A DNA stretch of 64,000 bases. It comes from Xylaria sp. FL1777. Lineage: Eukaryota; Ascomycota; Sordariomycetes; Xylariales; Xylariaceae. Location: NCBI GenBank assembly GCA_022578965.1, contig MU400511.1, forward strand, positions 620,001 through 684,000, read 5' to 3'. The notes under the pieces were generated by a model, which was not told the DNA's origin, did not search any database, and worked only from the letters and a program-made list of their open reading frames with translations. The first letter of the stretch is position 1. Each line of letters begins with the position of its first letter. The translations under genes were made by a program, and so were the position numbers. Positions 9,790 to 22,479 of the stretch are shown in pieces.

Positions 9790-12700
9790 TATTAGCGTTT
9801 TTTAAATAAAGTTAATATTATTTTTTTTTGCTTATTTAGTTTTATAAGTTTTTTTTTATTTTTTTTGCTACGTTTAAAAATAGCTTAAGCTTTAGCGCTT
9901 ATAAAAACATTATAGCTTTATTAAAACTAGTTTTAGCTTTTTTATATATTTAAATATATAAATAAAAGTCTTTAGAAATATTTAGCGTTTTTTTTATATA
10001 AGTGCTTATAAAAAGTTTATATTTTTTTTTTTTTAAACTATTAAGCTTAGCTAAGTTTTATACTTAGCTTATTATATTTAAAAGAAAAAATATTTGCAAA
10101 AGTATTTATAGTAGTATAACTTTGTACTGCTAAAACGTTTTTATACTACTTATAATAAGACTTTTTTAATATAATCGTTAGTTTTTTTTACTAAGAATTT
10201 TTTTTGCGCTTTAAAGTAAAAAGCACTAAAAAAACAAAACAATTAACTTTTAGTTTTTTTTTTAGCGTTTTTTTTTTACTTTGTATATTTTTAGCGCTTA
10301 ATACTAAAAAAGCTAACTTATTAAATCTAAAGAAAATTGCTTTTAGTTTTTTTAGAAAATAATAAAGTTTAATGCTTATTAAAAGCAATAAACATAAATC
10401 TTTTTATAATTTAAAGCTAAAATGCTTTTTAAAGTTTGCATTTAAAAATTAAATAAATTATTTATAACTTTTTTAATTATTAATACTTTTTTTTAAATAT
10501 TAGTTTATTAAGTTATAAAACACGTAATATAAATATAAAGCTTTAATAAACCTGCATATATAATTATTATGCTAACAAAAGCAAAAAAATATAAAATAGC
10601 TTAATATAATCTTTATATTAAAATGCTTTATTGTTTAATACTTTTATAATTTTTAAAAAACTTGTTTGTTATTTTTATTAATAATATATTTAAAGTTTAA
10701 AATATATATTATTTTTAAAATAATATTAATAAAAATAGTAATTTAATAATTATTTAAGCAATATTTTATTATAAAATATTTTATTTAAAGAATTATAGTA
10801 ATTATTATAGCTTATTTTACGTTTTGCTAGTTTATAAAAAAATCTTTTATAAACTAATTATATTTAAGTTTAATACTTATTTTTAAAGCTTTAGCTTTTT
10901 TATTTATATATAGCTAAAATAATACGTTTAATAAAGCTTTTATTTTATGCTTATTTAGCTATTTTTTAGCGTTTAGCTTTATAAAAATATTTATAATATA
11001 AATAGCTTTAACTTTTTATTTTGTAATGTTTACTTTATAAAAGTTTTTATAGTAGCTATAAATAGTAAGCTTTTTTTAGTAATTTAAATATTTTTATTTA
11101 TACTAGTAAGTTTTTTTAGTAGCTATTTATTATTTTAAAAAAAAAATCTTTAGCTATTGCTTTTTATTATTTTTATATATTATTTTTAAAACTTTATTTA
11201 GCAAAAAACAATAAGCTAGCTTTTGTTTATTATAAAGCTTTAGTTTATTAAAATGTTTTATATTATTATTTTTTTAATAATTGTTTAAAGCTTTTTTTAA
11301 TAGTAGTTTTTTTAGAAATTTTATAAATAATAACTATTAAATATTTAGTTTTTGTACTGCAAGTTTTTATTTTTTATATAGTTTTAGCTTTATTGCTAAA
11401 ACTATTAAATTTTTTATAAATATAACATTAAACTTATTAAAATAAAAATCGTTATTTTTGTAGTATTTTTTAATCTTTAATAAATACTATATTAATATTA
11501 TAAAACTTTTTATAGCTATAAACCTTAATATTTAGTTTGTAGCTTATAAAAATGCCTTTAAATATTTAGTTTTTAGTTTAAGCATATAAAGTAATATTTT
11601 ATTTATGTTTACTAAGCAGTTTTATATAGCAAAATATGCTATAAAAGCTTTTTTTTAAAAATTAAGCGCTTTTTTATTAAGCAATAAGTTAAAAATATAA
11701 AAAACTTCTATTAAAATTATATATAATATAAACTACTAATATTTTAATGTTTTTTTATTATAATACTTTTTATGTATTAAGTATATTGCTTTTTTTTATA
11801 TTTATTAAACTAAATTTAAAAATAAGTTTTAGTAGGTTTTTTTATTTTTAGAAAACGTATAGCTAAAGTGCTTTTTTAATACTATTTTTTTTTTTTTTTT
11901 TAAGTTTTTAAAAAACAAACTTTTTATAAAGGTTATTTCTTTTTATATAAAATAAGATTTTAAAACAAACTTTAAAAAAACATTAACTAAAAAATATAAT
12001 ATGTTTTTTAACTAAATATTTTTTATATTTAGTTTTTTAAATTATAAAAAAAGCTAGCAAGCTAAATATTTTTTGTACTTTAAACTTTTAATAATTATTA
12101 GCTTTTTTTTAAAGCTATTTTTAAAGAACTTTTAGTTTTTAAAGAAAAGCTTTTTATAATTAGTAGTTAAGTTTATATATATATGCTTATTTTTTCTTTT
12201 TTTTGCTTTTTTTTTAAAGTTTGCTATTTTTTATGCTAGTTGCTTATATGCTTTAGTATTAAATATTAGCTCTTTAAAACTTTTAAGAAAAAATGCCTTT
12301 ATTTTTAGTTAATTTATAGTACTAATAACTTTTTTAAAAATAAAAAATATAATAATTAAAAGCGTATATATATAATAAAAGTAATTTTTAATAATATTTA
12401 AGCATATATATACTTTTGCTATGTTTTATAATTTAATAAAAAATGCAAACAAATTAAAAATTTTAATATAAATTAAAAGTATAAAAGCAAATAATATAAA
12501 AAGTATAAAATATAAATATTAATATTAGTATTATTTGTTATATATAGTTTAATATTTTTAATTGCTAATTTAAGTTATTATTTTTTAATAATTGCAAAAT
12601 TTTCTAAATATAAATGCTAAAAGCATTTATACTAAATATAAAAAGTTAAAACTTATTAAATAAATAAAATAATAAAGTTAAATATAAATAAAAAGTTTAA

Positions 12701-15200
12701 TAAAGCAAATATAATAAAAAAAAAGCTAAAATACATATTTTTAAATTAGTGTACTTTTTTTTTATAAACTTATTATATTATTTTTAATTTATTGATTAAT
12801 TATTTTATTACTAAAATAAATTATTAATTATTAAATGCTTTTATAATAATTATTTTTTATATGTTTATATTAATATTAATTAAAAAATAAGCAAATAAAG
12901 TAATTTTAATTAATTAAATAGTTATTTTTTAGCTTTTTTTTAATATATTTATAATTTACTTTTTTTAAACATTTATTATTATTAATAGCAAAATAAATAA
13001 CTTAAGCTTTAGTAAATATAAAAAAAAGGCTTGTTTTTTTTTTTAATTTGTTTTTTTTTAAGTAGTTTTAAAGCTTAAATCTTTTTTGTAATCTTTTTTT
13101 TTAGTGCTTAAGTCTTTAAACCATTTAGTTTATGCTTTTATTATAAAGTTTTTGTTTTTAAATAGCATAATTAATGCTTGCTTAACTAAACATTTAAAAA
13201 ATAATTCTTTTGTTATTAATAAAGTTTTTAATAATTAAAAAGCATTATAGTAATTAACTAATATTTAAAAAATTAATATTGCTTAGCTAATAAATAGTTA
13301 TATTTATAATATTTAAAAAGTTAAGTTTATTAATAAATAGTAAAATATATATGCTTTTTTTTTTTTTAAATTTTGTTTTTTTTATTTAGCTAACTTTTTT
13401 TATTTTATATAATTAAGCACTAAGCTATTTATAAATTAAAATTTTTAATAGTAATACTAGTAATAAATATATTTAATAAAAAGTTAATTATAATTTTTTT
13501 TATATATATTATATAAATTAACATATTTAAGCTAGCTTTAGCTAAATAAAAAAGCAAAAGCATTTAAAATTTTGTTTATTATATATAAAAATAACTAAAA
13601 GTAATCTTTAAAGCAAATATATATATTAAATTCTTTATAACTTTTGCTAACTTATAGCTATATTTATATAGCTGTTTAAAATATAAAATGTTATGCTTTA
13701 TAAGTATTACAAACAATTATTAATAATAGCTAAAAGTAAAAAGTATATAAAGCTTTATTTTTTTTTTTTTTGTTATATTATTTTAAGTTAAAAGTTTAAT
13801 ATATATATTAACTGCATGTTTATTATTTAGTTATAAAACTATTTATTTTATAAGTCTAAAAGTAATATAGCTAAATATTTTAAAGCTAATATAATAACTA
13901 TAGTAGTTAAAAAAGATTTTATGCTTAAAAACTTTAAAGAATAAATAGTTTTAACTAAAAATATTTTTGTTTGCTTAACTAAAAAAAAAACTAAATTAAA
14001 ACATAAGTTAAAGCGTTTTTTTTAGGCTAATTTTATTGCTTAGCTTATTAAATATAATATTAATAAGCAATAATTTAGTATTGCTTAAAAAATTAGCATA
14101 ACGCTTAAGTATTTAAAGAAATAACTAAAAAAATAAATTAAAATAAGTTATATAAAGTAAAATAAAATAAAAAAATTAAATAATTTGCTTATATAGCAAT
14201 ATTTTCTTTAATATAATTTATAATTATTTTTCTTTATTATATAGCTTATAAATTTTTTTTTAAGCGTAATAAATAAAAAAAAAATAGTTATTATATAAAA
14301 AGTTAAATTATAACATTTATAAAAGCAAATATATAAAACTTTTGCAACAAAAAAATTAAAAATATATAAAATAAAAATTATTAATATTAAATCATTAAAT
14401 TTTTTTCTGTTTTTTTTTTAGTTTTTATTTTTTTAGCTTTATATAATTAAATAATTTTGCTTAATCTTTTGTAGCAAAATTTTATTTTTGTTAAGCTTGC
14501 TTTAAACTTTGCTTAAACGTTTATTGTTTTATTAAATGTTTATTATTGCTTAATAATAGCTTTAAATTATTGCTAATAGTTTAAGCATGTAAAATATAAA
14601 CTAGTAATTTTTTAAAGTATAATAATAGTGTTTTTTACTTTTTAGTAGTTCTAAAGTTTTTATTAAATATTAAATAGTTTAAACTAAAAGCAAAAAAAGC
14701 TATTTAATTTTAAATAAAAGTAATAAAGCAATTAAAAATAAAAAAACTTATATATAAGCGTTAATATAATAAAATAAACTTAGATAGTTAAAACTAATAA
14801 GCAGTTCTTATTTTTGTTTTTTTTATTTTTATGCATTTTTAAAAAAAAGCAATAATAATTTATATTAAAACTAAACTATTAAGCTATTTAAAAAACGTTA
14901 AAATAAAATAAAAACTTATATTTTTAATATAATAGTAAAAAAAGTATTAATAAACTAGCTATTATAAAACTAACAAATATAAAACTAATAAAAAAAAAGC
15001 TATAAAAAATACGCTTAAGTTTAAGCAAAAAAAAATGGTTTTATGCATTATAACTTAATTATATAAACTTATATAACTAATAAAAATAAAAAACAAAACA
15101 ATCAGTAAAAAAACAAAAAATAAAAAAAAAAAAATCTGTTGTTTTAGCTTTTATTAATTATTACTTTTTAAAGCGCTTTATAATATAATAGCTTAAAAAA
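9790..15200 (-). pseudogene. A1 unidentified coding remnant downstream of pol
   Basis: About 5.4 kb between the integrase region and the 3' LTR has minus-strand coding character. At 14650-14400 a frame is interrupted by TAA/TAG only and is rich in Glu, Lys, Arg and Tyr. At 10388-10191 a 65-codon frame free of stops is Lys/Ser-rich and ends at a TAA; near 9900 another basic stretch (SYNVFISAKA, then KRSKKNKKKLIKL) is seen. The composition suggests a disordered basic protein, and no conserved domain was recognised. Whether it is one ORF or several cannot be decided by eye. The same region is collinear in A2 at 31337-36810. Confidence 0.45.
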
Positions 15201-18200
15201 TAAAATAAGCTATTATATTTTTTAGCACTTAAAATATTTAAAGCGCTAAAAATTGCGTTATAGCTTTTATAAACTTAAAAAGCTTTTATAACTTGTTATA
15301 TTTTTTTTGCTTTTTGTAGTTTAATTGCTATAGCTTTAATTATTAAAAGCTTTATTATTTTAGTTTAATTTTTAATAAATAGCTATAGTACTAATAGTTT
15401 ATATATTAAAGTTAGAATTTTTTAGTTTTTAGTACTTTTAATTATTTTATATAAATTGCTTTAATTTTTTAAAAAAAAACAACTTTTTTAATTTTTTGCT
15501 AAATAGTTTTATTAATTAGTATTATTTATAATTAACATTTTTTTTAACTTTATAAAAGCTAATTTATTTATATAACAGCTTTTTATTATTAAACTTATTT
15601 ATTAAAAATATAGTATTATAAAAAAAAACAAAAAAGCTTTTTTTAAGTAGTTATTTAATTTTATAAGTGTTTTTTTAAAATTTAGCTTTTATAGCTAATT
15701 TTCTTTTTTTAGTTATAATTGCTTTAACTTTTATAATATTTTAGTTATAATATTTTAGCTGCTTAACTTTAGCTTTAATAAAATTTTTATAAAAAGTAAT
15801 ATTTTATTACTTAATTATTTTTTATGTTAGTATTACATTTTTTACTAATAAAATTAGCATTTTTTTATATATTAGCTTATATAAGCTATAGTTATAATAG
15901 CATATAAAAATGTAATCTGCTTATATTACTAAGTTTAAATATTTTAGCTAATTTTTTCTAGTTTTATTTGTTATTTATATAAAGCTTTTTTTTATTAGCT
16001 TATAGCTTTTTTTAATAAAGCCTTAAGCTTAAAAATAATAAACTAAGCTATAGTTTATTTTATAGCTTAAAGTATTTACTACGCTTTTTATTTTTTTTTT
16101 AAATTTAAAGCTATTATTATATTTAATCTTTATAAAAACTTTATGCTAAAATACAATTTTTTTTTTAATAAATTTAAGTATTTTTAAAAAATTTATATGT
16201 TTTAAAAGTTTAGCTTTTAAATAAATTATTATTTTGCATTTTGCTTTTATAATAGCTTTAAATTTGTTGCTTAATAATATAGTTTATATATTTATAACTT
16301 AAAAAACTAAAAAATCTAAAAAATAATTAAAATAGTGTTTTTTAGTTTTTTTGCTATTAGTAAATTTTTAGTAATTAAAGCAATTAGTAATTATAACATA
16401 AATATTTTAATAAAGGCCTTTTTAGTAATATTTTTAAGTTATTTATTAAGTTATAAATATTTAGCTTTTATATGTTATTTTTTTATAGTTTTTTTTAATA
16501 AAAGCTTTTTAGGTTTTTTTATTATTAATAACCTTTTTTAGCATTTTTTTAAACTTTGCTTTTTTTTAAAAAGTAGACTTATTAACGAAAAATTTAAAGG
16601 CTTTTTTTCTAAAGTATTTTTGCTTTTTTTTTATTTTAAGTTTTTTTAAAATTTGCTTAAAAACAAAATATTTAGTAATTTGCTTGCTTTTTTTGCTTTA
16701 ATCTTTTTTTAAGCATAATAAAAGTTTTATTTTTTAATATATTAAGTTTTTAACTAATTAATTGTTTAATTTTTTATATATAATAATAATAGCTATTATA
16801 TATAGTTAAAAATTAATAAAATTTTTTATATTTCTTTTTTAATAATTATTTAACTTATTTAATAGTTTAAAAAGTTTTTTAAAAAGCTTATTAATAGCTA
16901 TATGTTTTTTTTTTAGCATATAATAAAGTATAAAATTAAAAGTTTTTATATATGCTATTTATTTTGTTAATTAAGCATTTAATAATGCTAAAAATTTATT
17001 GTTTAGTTAAACTATAAAAACTTTTATATTAGTTTTTAAATAAAATATAATTTTATAAAAATAATTATATAATTTTTAAAAAGTTTTAATAATAGTAAGC
17101 TTTTTTAGTTTTATAGCATTATATTTTTTTTTAAAGCTTTTTTATGTTTTAAACTTATATTTTGCTAGCTTAATAGCTTTATTAACCTTTTAATATAAAA
17201 TAATGCTTTAGCTAGTTCTAAAAGCATTAATTTTTAGCTAAATAGGTTTTTTTATATAATTAAAAATAATAAAAATAAAAGCTGTTATAATAGCTTTTTA
17301 AAGCTTTTTTATAGCTTTTTTTTGTAGTTTTTTAAAGCAAAATAGCTTATTTTTTTATAATAAAACTATTAATAGTTTTATAATTATAGCATATTTTTAT
17401 ATTTATATTTAGTAGTATACTATTATTTTTAAAAAAAACCGTACTTTTATAATGTTTTTACAAATTTTTTACTTAAGAATTTTTATTATTTTTGCTTTTA
17501 TTAAGCTTTTATTATTAGTGCTATATATATAAGTAACTATTTTAGTTATTTGTTTTGCTTATTTGCTTTTTAATATATTAGCTATAATTTTAGCTAGCTT
17601 AAAATTTAATAGTATAACATTAAAATTTTTAAGATGTTTTAATATAAACTACTTAATATTTAAAGCAACTTTATAATTATTATATTTAATAATAAGTTTT
17701 TTAACTATTATATTATTAAAAAAAAGTTTGCATTTTATTAATAATATATTATATAAAACTTTTAATAATACTTTTAAAAATTAAGCTATTAAATTTATTA
17801 CTTTTTGTAAAAAAGTAATTATTTAAAAAAAGCTTATTAGTATAAAAAAAGCAGTTATTGCTTAGCTAAAAATAAAAAATAATATTTAATTATATTTTAA
17901 AAATAAATTAACTATAAAAATTACTTTATATATTGCAAACTTTTTAAAAAATTTATTATAGCTTTAAAAAAAATTAATATTACGTATAATAACTATATTT
18001 ATTTTTATAGCTAAGTTAATTAATTAAACTTTTTTATTTTTTTTTTGTACTAAAAACTAAGCGTTATAATATAAACTATAAGCTTTTTTAAAAATATTAT
18101 ATTTAAGTTAAGTTTTTAAAACTTTTATAGTAATGTTTTTTAAAAGTTTAAAAATTAAAATGCTGCAAACTTGCTATGCTTTATAAAAAACTGTTTTAAT
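15200..18200 (-). pseudogene. pol: A1 pol remnant: RT, RNase H, integrase
   Basis: The RT catalytic box reads FNNIIV at 17703-17720, preceded in frame (about 17990-17730) by IFIVNLFLKYN and AITAFFILI, which align with the LIDxxSGYDQ and MTAF blocks of a fungal Ty3/gypsy lineage. About 100 codons on, KEVRAFL-type residues appear as IKVRFFLKIIVYY. RNase H (about 17300-16870) shows FQKLYNYFYKIIFYLKTNI, then FIVQLNN and FNFILYYMLKKKHIA. Integrase is inferred at 16.7-15.3 kb; its C-terminal part near 15780-15700 reads KAKVKQLKYYNQNIIKVKA. Stops replace Gln and Trp codons and Asp reads as Asn. The frame is almost free of indels. Confidence 0.75.
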
Positions 18201-21200
18201 TTTATAAAAAAGAAAAATCTTATTATATATTTTTTTTATTTTAAAAAAGTTTTAAAAAAGTGCTATTTTTTTGCAATATTATATTTTAGTTAGTAATGCT
18301 ACTTTTTGCTAAGTAAAATTAATTATATAAAGCTTTTTTAAAAAAATAGCTAATTATTTAATAATTAATTAAATGCTTTTAGAAATAATGCTAAAACATA
18401 AATATATGTTTTAATAAATGCTATTTTATTAAAATAATGCAAAATTTTTTAAATAATAGTTTGCTTTTTTTAAAGCTTGCTTTTTTTACTTATAAAATTT
18501 AAATAAAACAATGCTATTAAATAGCATATTATTTTTAAAATAAATCTTTTTATTTTTTGTTTTATATATTATATTTAAAATTATTGTTTTATTTTTTATT
18601 AATTTATTAGTTTTTAAAGCTTAAAAAGTTAATAATACTTAAGTTAAAATTATAATTAAGTTATATTTGCTTTTTAATTTATATGTAAGATTTTTAATTT
18701 TTGCAATTGTTAATTTTTTAGCGTTTTTTTGCTTTAACGCCTTTTTTATTGCAATTAAAAATATTTTAAATAGTTAATTATTATTAAAAACAACATAAAC
18801 TTTTTTATTGTTTTATATTTTTAAATTTTTAAAAAGTTTAATATTTTATATAAAAAAAATTAAAAAAGCTGCTAATGTTATATTATTATATAAGTTTTAA
18901 TCTTTTTAAAAGTTTGCATTTATATACTTTTTTAAACTATGTTTTTTTAATTTTTTTTTTGCTTTTTTTTGCTAATTATTAGATTTTTTATTTAAGGTTT
19001 AGTATTTTTATGCTTTATATAGCTTATTTGCTAAGCTAATAGTTTAACAAATATATATTAGTTTTTTAATTGCTAACGTTTTTAAGCTTTTAAACTTAGT
19101 TTTTTAATATAATTTATTACTAATATAATAATTTAGCTAGTTTTAAATATTATACTAGTTATTATATAAAAGCTCTAAAAGTATAAACTTATTTATAACT
19201 TTATAATAAAGTTTATTTTTAGTAATAAAAAGTAAATAACTTGTTTTTTATTAATTATATATAGCAAAAAAAGCAGTAATTTTTTATTTATTTAAATAAT
19301 AGTTTTTAAGCATTTTATATATTTAATAAAATTATTAGTTTAGTTAAATTTTTTTTAGGTTATATTTATATTTTTAGTAGTAAAGCTATTTTTATTAACA
19401 AATAAATTTATAATAATGCTAAATTACGCTTTAAAATTAATAATTTTAATAATATTTTTTTTATAGATTTTATTTTTTATTTTTATAATAAGCTTTAAGC
19501 AAAGCTATATATATTTTTTTAGCTTTATAACGCTTAAAAATATAACTAAAATACTTTGCAATTTTAGCAATAAAGCTAATATAAAGCATAAATTTAAAAA
19601 GCTTAAGTATTTTTAATTAAAATAATTTATTAAGCTTAAGTTTTTTTTATTATAAAATTTATACTTTAATGTTTTTTTAAATAAGTTTAAGCTATTACTA
19701 CTAGTATAATTATTATATTTTTTATAAATTTTCATTTTAAAAAGGTTAAAAGTTTAATTAGCGCTTTTTAAAACTATTAATGCTAGCTATATTAACTTTT
19801 TAAGCTTTTTTTTTTTTTTTAGTGCTATTAATATAAAGTTAGCATAAAGCTAAAGTTTAATTAAAAATATTACCTTTTTTAAAAGCAGCATAAGTATAAC
19901 AATTAATAACTTTTGTTTTTTTAGGTTATTTTTAAATAATAAATATATAATATTATATTAGTTTAAAATCTTAAAAAACATTTTATTAAACTTTAGCTCG
20001 TTTTTTAACGTTTAAAAATTTAAAGCAATATAAATAAAAAACAATATTATTTAATTATTTTATTAGTTTTAATTATAAAGAACTTTTATTATTTTATAGC
20101 GTTGCTTTTTTAAAAAAGCAGCTATAAAGCTAAGTTAAAACATATAAATATATATAATAAAACTATTATATTTTATTTTTTTATTTATTTATGCTATTAA
20201 ATAGTTTAATAAAAAGCTAGTTTTATAAATATTACTAAGCAATTTATATTTATTAAGCTAACTAATTAATTATAATATTAGCTAAAAACTTTTTTGTGCT
20301 TTTTTAATTGCTAGCTATTAAAATTTTATATTTTTTTTTAAAAAGTTTATGCTTTTATAAAAAAAAGCATTTTTTATATTTATTTAAGTTAAAATTTCCT
20401 ATAATAAAGTTTTTAGTTAAGCTTTATATTTTAACTTATTGCTTTTTTTTTTTAAAATAAATTATAGCATATTTAATTTAATTTATTAGTTTAAACTTTT
20501 GCTAAAGTTATTTAAAAGTAGTAATATTATTTTTAGCATTAGCTTAAGAACTTTTGTTGCTTTAAAATATAATTTAGCTTTTATTTAAGCAATTATTTAA
20601 ATAAAAACATTAAAGTACTTTAAAACTTTTAATATAAAGTCTTTAAAAGTAACATTTATTTTTTTGTTTAAAAAGTTCTTAAATTTTTTAGCTTATATTT
20701 TTTTAAATTTTAAGCTTTTTTTTATAAGCTTTGCTTTTTAAATTCTTTAGGATTTTTAATAATTAAAACTTTTTAGTTTTAGTAAAATATTTTATTTAAA
20801 AAAATTATTGTTTATTTGCGTATTTTTAGTATTAAGTTAAATAAAAGATTTATTATTATTTAAATAAATCTTTTTAATTGTTTAATTTATAAAAGGCTTT
20901 TTTTTTTGCTTTTTAGGTTTTTTTTTACTTTTTGTTTAATAAAAAGTAGCTTTTTTAATTAAAAGCTTATAACAATTAGCTTAAAACATATTTATATTAA
21001 TTTTTTTGCTTAATATATAGTTTTGCAAAACTTTAGTACTATTTTTGTTATAAAAAGTACTTTATATAAAGTTTTAATTAATTATAATAAAGCTATTATT
21101 TAGCTTGCTATTTATTAAATTGTTTTTTTTAATATTATAAACTTTTGCTAGTTTTATTTTATAAAGCATATTAGTTTAATTATTAAACTTTTTATTTAAA

Positions 21201-22144
21201 AACTAGCTTAGCTGCTTGTTATTTAGCTAATAAAGCTTTTTTTTTTTTAGTTTTTTTTGCTTGCTTTTTATTTTAGCATTTAAATCTTCATTATTTAAAA
21301 TAAAGTTTTTTTTCTGCAATTAATAATAAGCTTTTTGCTTTAGTAGCTTATTATTGCTTAAAACAAAATTATATATTTATTTTAACGCAGTATTAAAAAT
21401 TTCTTTTTTATTTTTTCTAATTTTTATAACTTTAAAAAAAACCTTTATATATTTAAAGCTTGTAAAAAATCCTAGCTTTTTTAAACACTATTTAAAGTTT
21501 TAATATATAATGTTTTCTTTTTTTAGTTTATAAGTAAAGGGATACTTATAAACATAATAATTATTTATACTATATTTTTAATAAATTGTTTTTTTTATTA
21601 AATAAAGATTGTTTAATTTTATTTATTATAAAAAATTAAACAATTATTTGCTTTATTTTTGTTTTTTAAAGTTATATTTACTTTTTTATAAATATTTAAA
21701 AGTTATAATATTAATACTAAATATTTGCTTTTTTAATAAATTTATGTTAATTTTATAATATTATAATGCTTATAGTTTTTAATTAATTAGTTAAATATAT
21801 TAATTTTGCAGTTTTTTTAGCATTTTTTTTAGTTTTTTTTTTATAATTGCTACGTTTTTTTGTTTTAATTTTAATTGCTATATTTGCTTAGTAATATTAT
21901 TTATATTTTAATTATAAACAAAATGTTAAGCTAATTTTACTTATTGCTTTTTAATAATAATTATTTTAATAGTTAATATAGTTATATTAATAGCTAGCTT
22001 AACAGCATTAATAACAATATATAAAAGTTTGTTAAAATTATAATTATATAAATAATTAATTTTTTTTTATGCTTTGTATGCTTTTTTTGTTTTTTTAAAG
22101 TAAAAATTTAGCTTAAACTTTTTATTAATTTAATTGTTTAATAT
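18200..22144 (-). pseudogene. A1 long charged gag-like/coiled-coil remnant
   Basis: From 22138 down to about 20500 one minus-strand frame (about 550 codons) continues without frameshift, broken only by TAA/TAG. It contains Lys/Glu-type heptad-rich segments such as LKLKQKNVAIIKKKLKKML and a Tyr-rich block with YVYKYPFTYKLKKENIIY. Further coding character continues to about 18700. It precedes RT, so by position it is gag or a gag-like leader protein, but I see no zinc knuckle or major-homology region, and it is longer than a normal gag. Function unassigned. Confidence 0.5.
21042..21046. other. Empty B1 target site in A1
   Basis: The sequence GTACTATTTTTGTTATAAA here is the uninterrupted form of the site where B1 sits in A2 (42654-42658 and 58858-58862), proving the TTTTT duplication and B1's ends. 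Confidence 0.85.
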
Positions 22145-22152
22145 TTTATAAA
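22145..22152. repeat. Left 8-bp target-site duplication of MULE D
   Basis: TTTATAAA occurs directly left of D and again at 25731-25738. A2 has a single copy at 59961-59968 in otherwise collinear sequence. Because the site is palindromic, a shorter duplication with longer terminal repeats is formally possible. Confidence 0.8.
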
Positions 22153-22236
22153 GGGAATTAATATAAACACATAAAGAATTAATACAAACATATAATTTTA
22201 TAAATACATAATGTTTTTATTAGCTTAATTAAAAAA
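22153..22236 (+). repeat. Left terminal inverted repeat of D
   Basis: 84 bp matching the reverse complement of 25647-25730 without gaps, with about ten mismatches, all transitions. The arm contains an internal GAATTAATA..AAA..CATA repeat. Confidence 0.85.
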
Positions 22237-22479
22237 CGGACTTTATAGTACTTCCTGCTTTAATAGACCTACTTTTTACCTTTATTTAACCAATTAAATT
22301 TAAAGCTTAATTTTTTTTTTAATAGCATTATTTTTATGCAGACTTTTTAATATAAGTATTATAATAAACTATTTAAACAACGTGTTAGCTTTTAAATATT
22401 AATATTTTATATGTTATAATAGTAGTTTTTACTTATAAAATATTATTAAACTACTGCAAACAGTTATATTAAGTATTTA

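Noticed and set aside
9720..15200. A as a non-coding large retrotransposon derivative (LARD)
   Set aside because: RT and RNase H motifs are readable and long frames without indels occur, so the ancestor was coding.
16335..16541. A 68-codon plus-strand open frame
   Set aside because: It is antisense to the minus-strand integrase-side frame of A1 and is broken in the collinear A2 copy.
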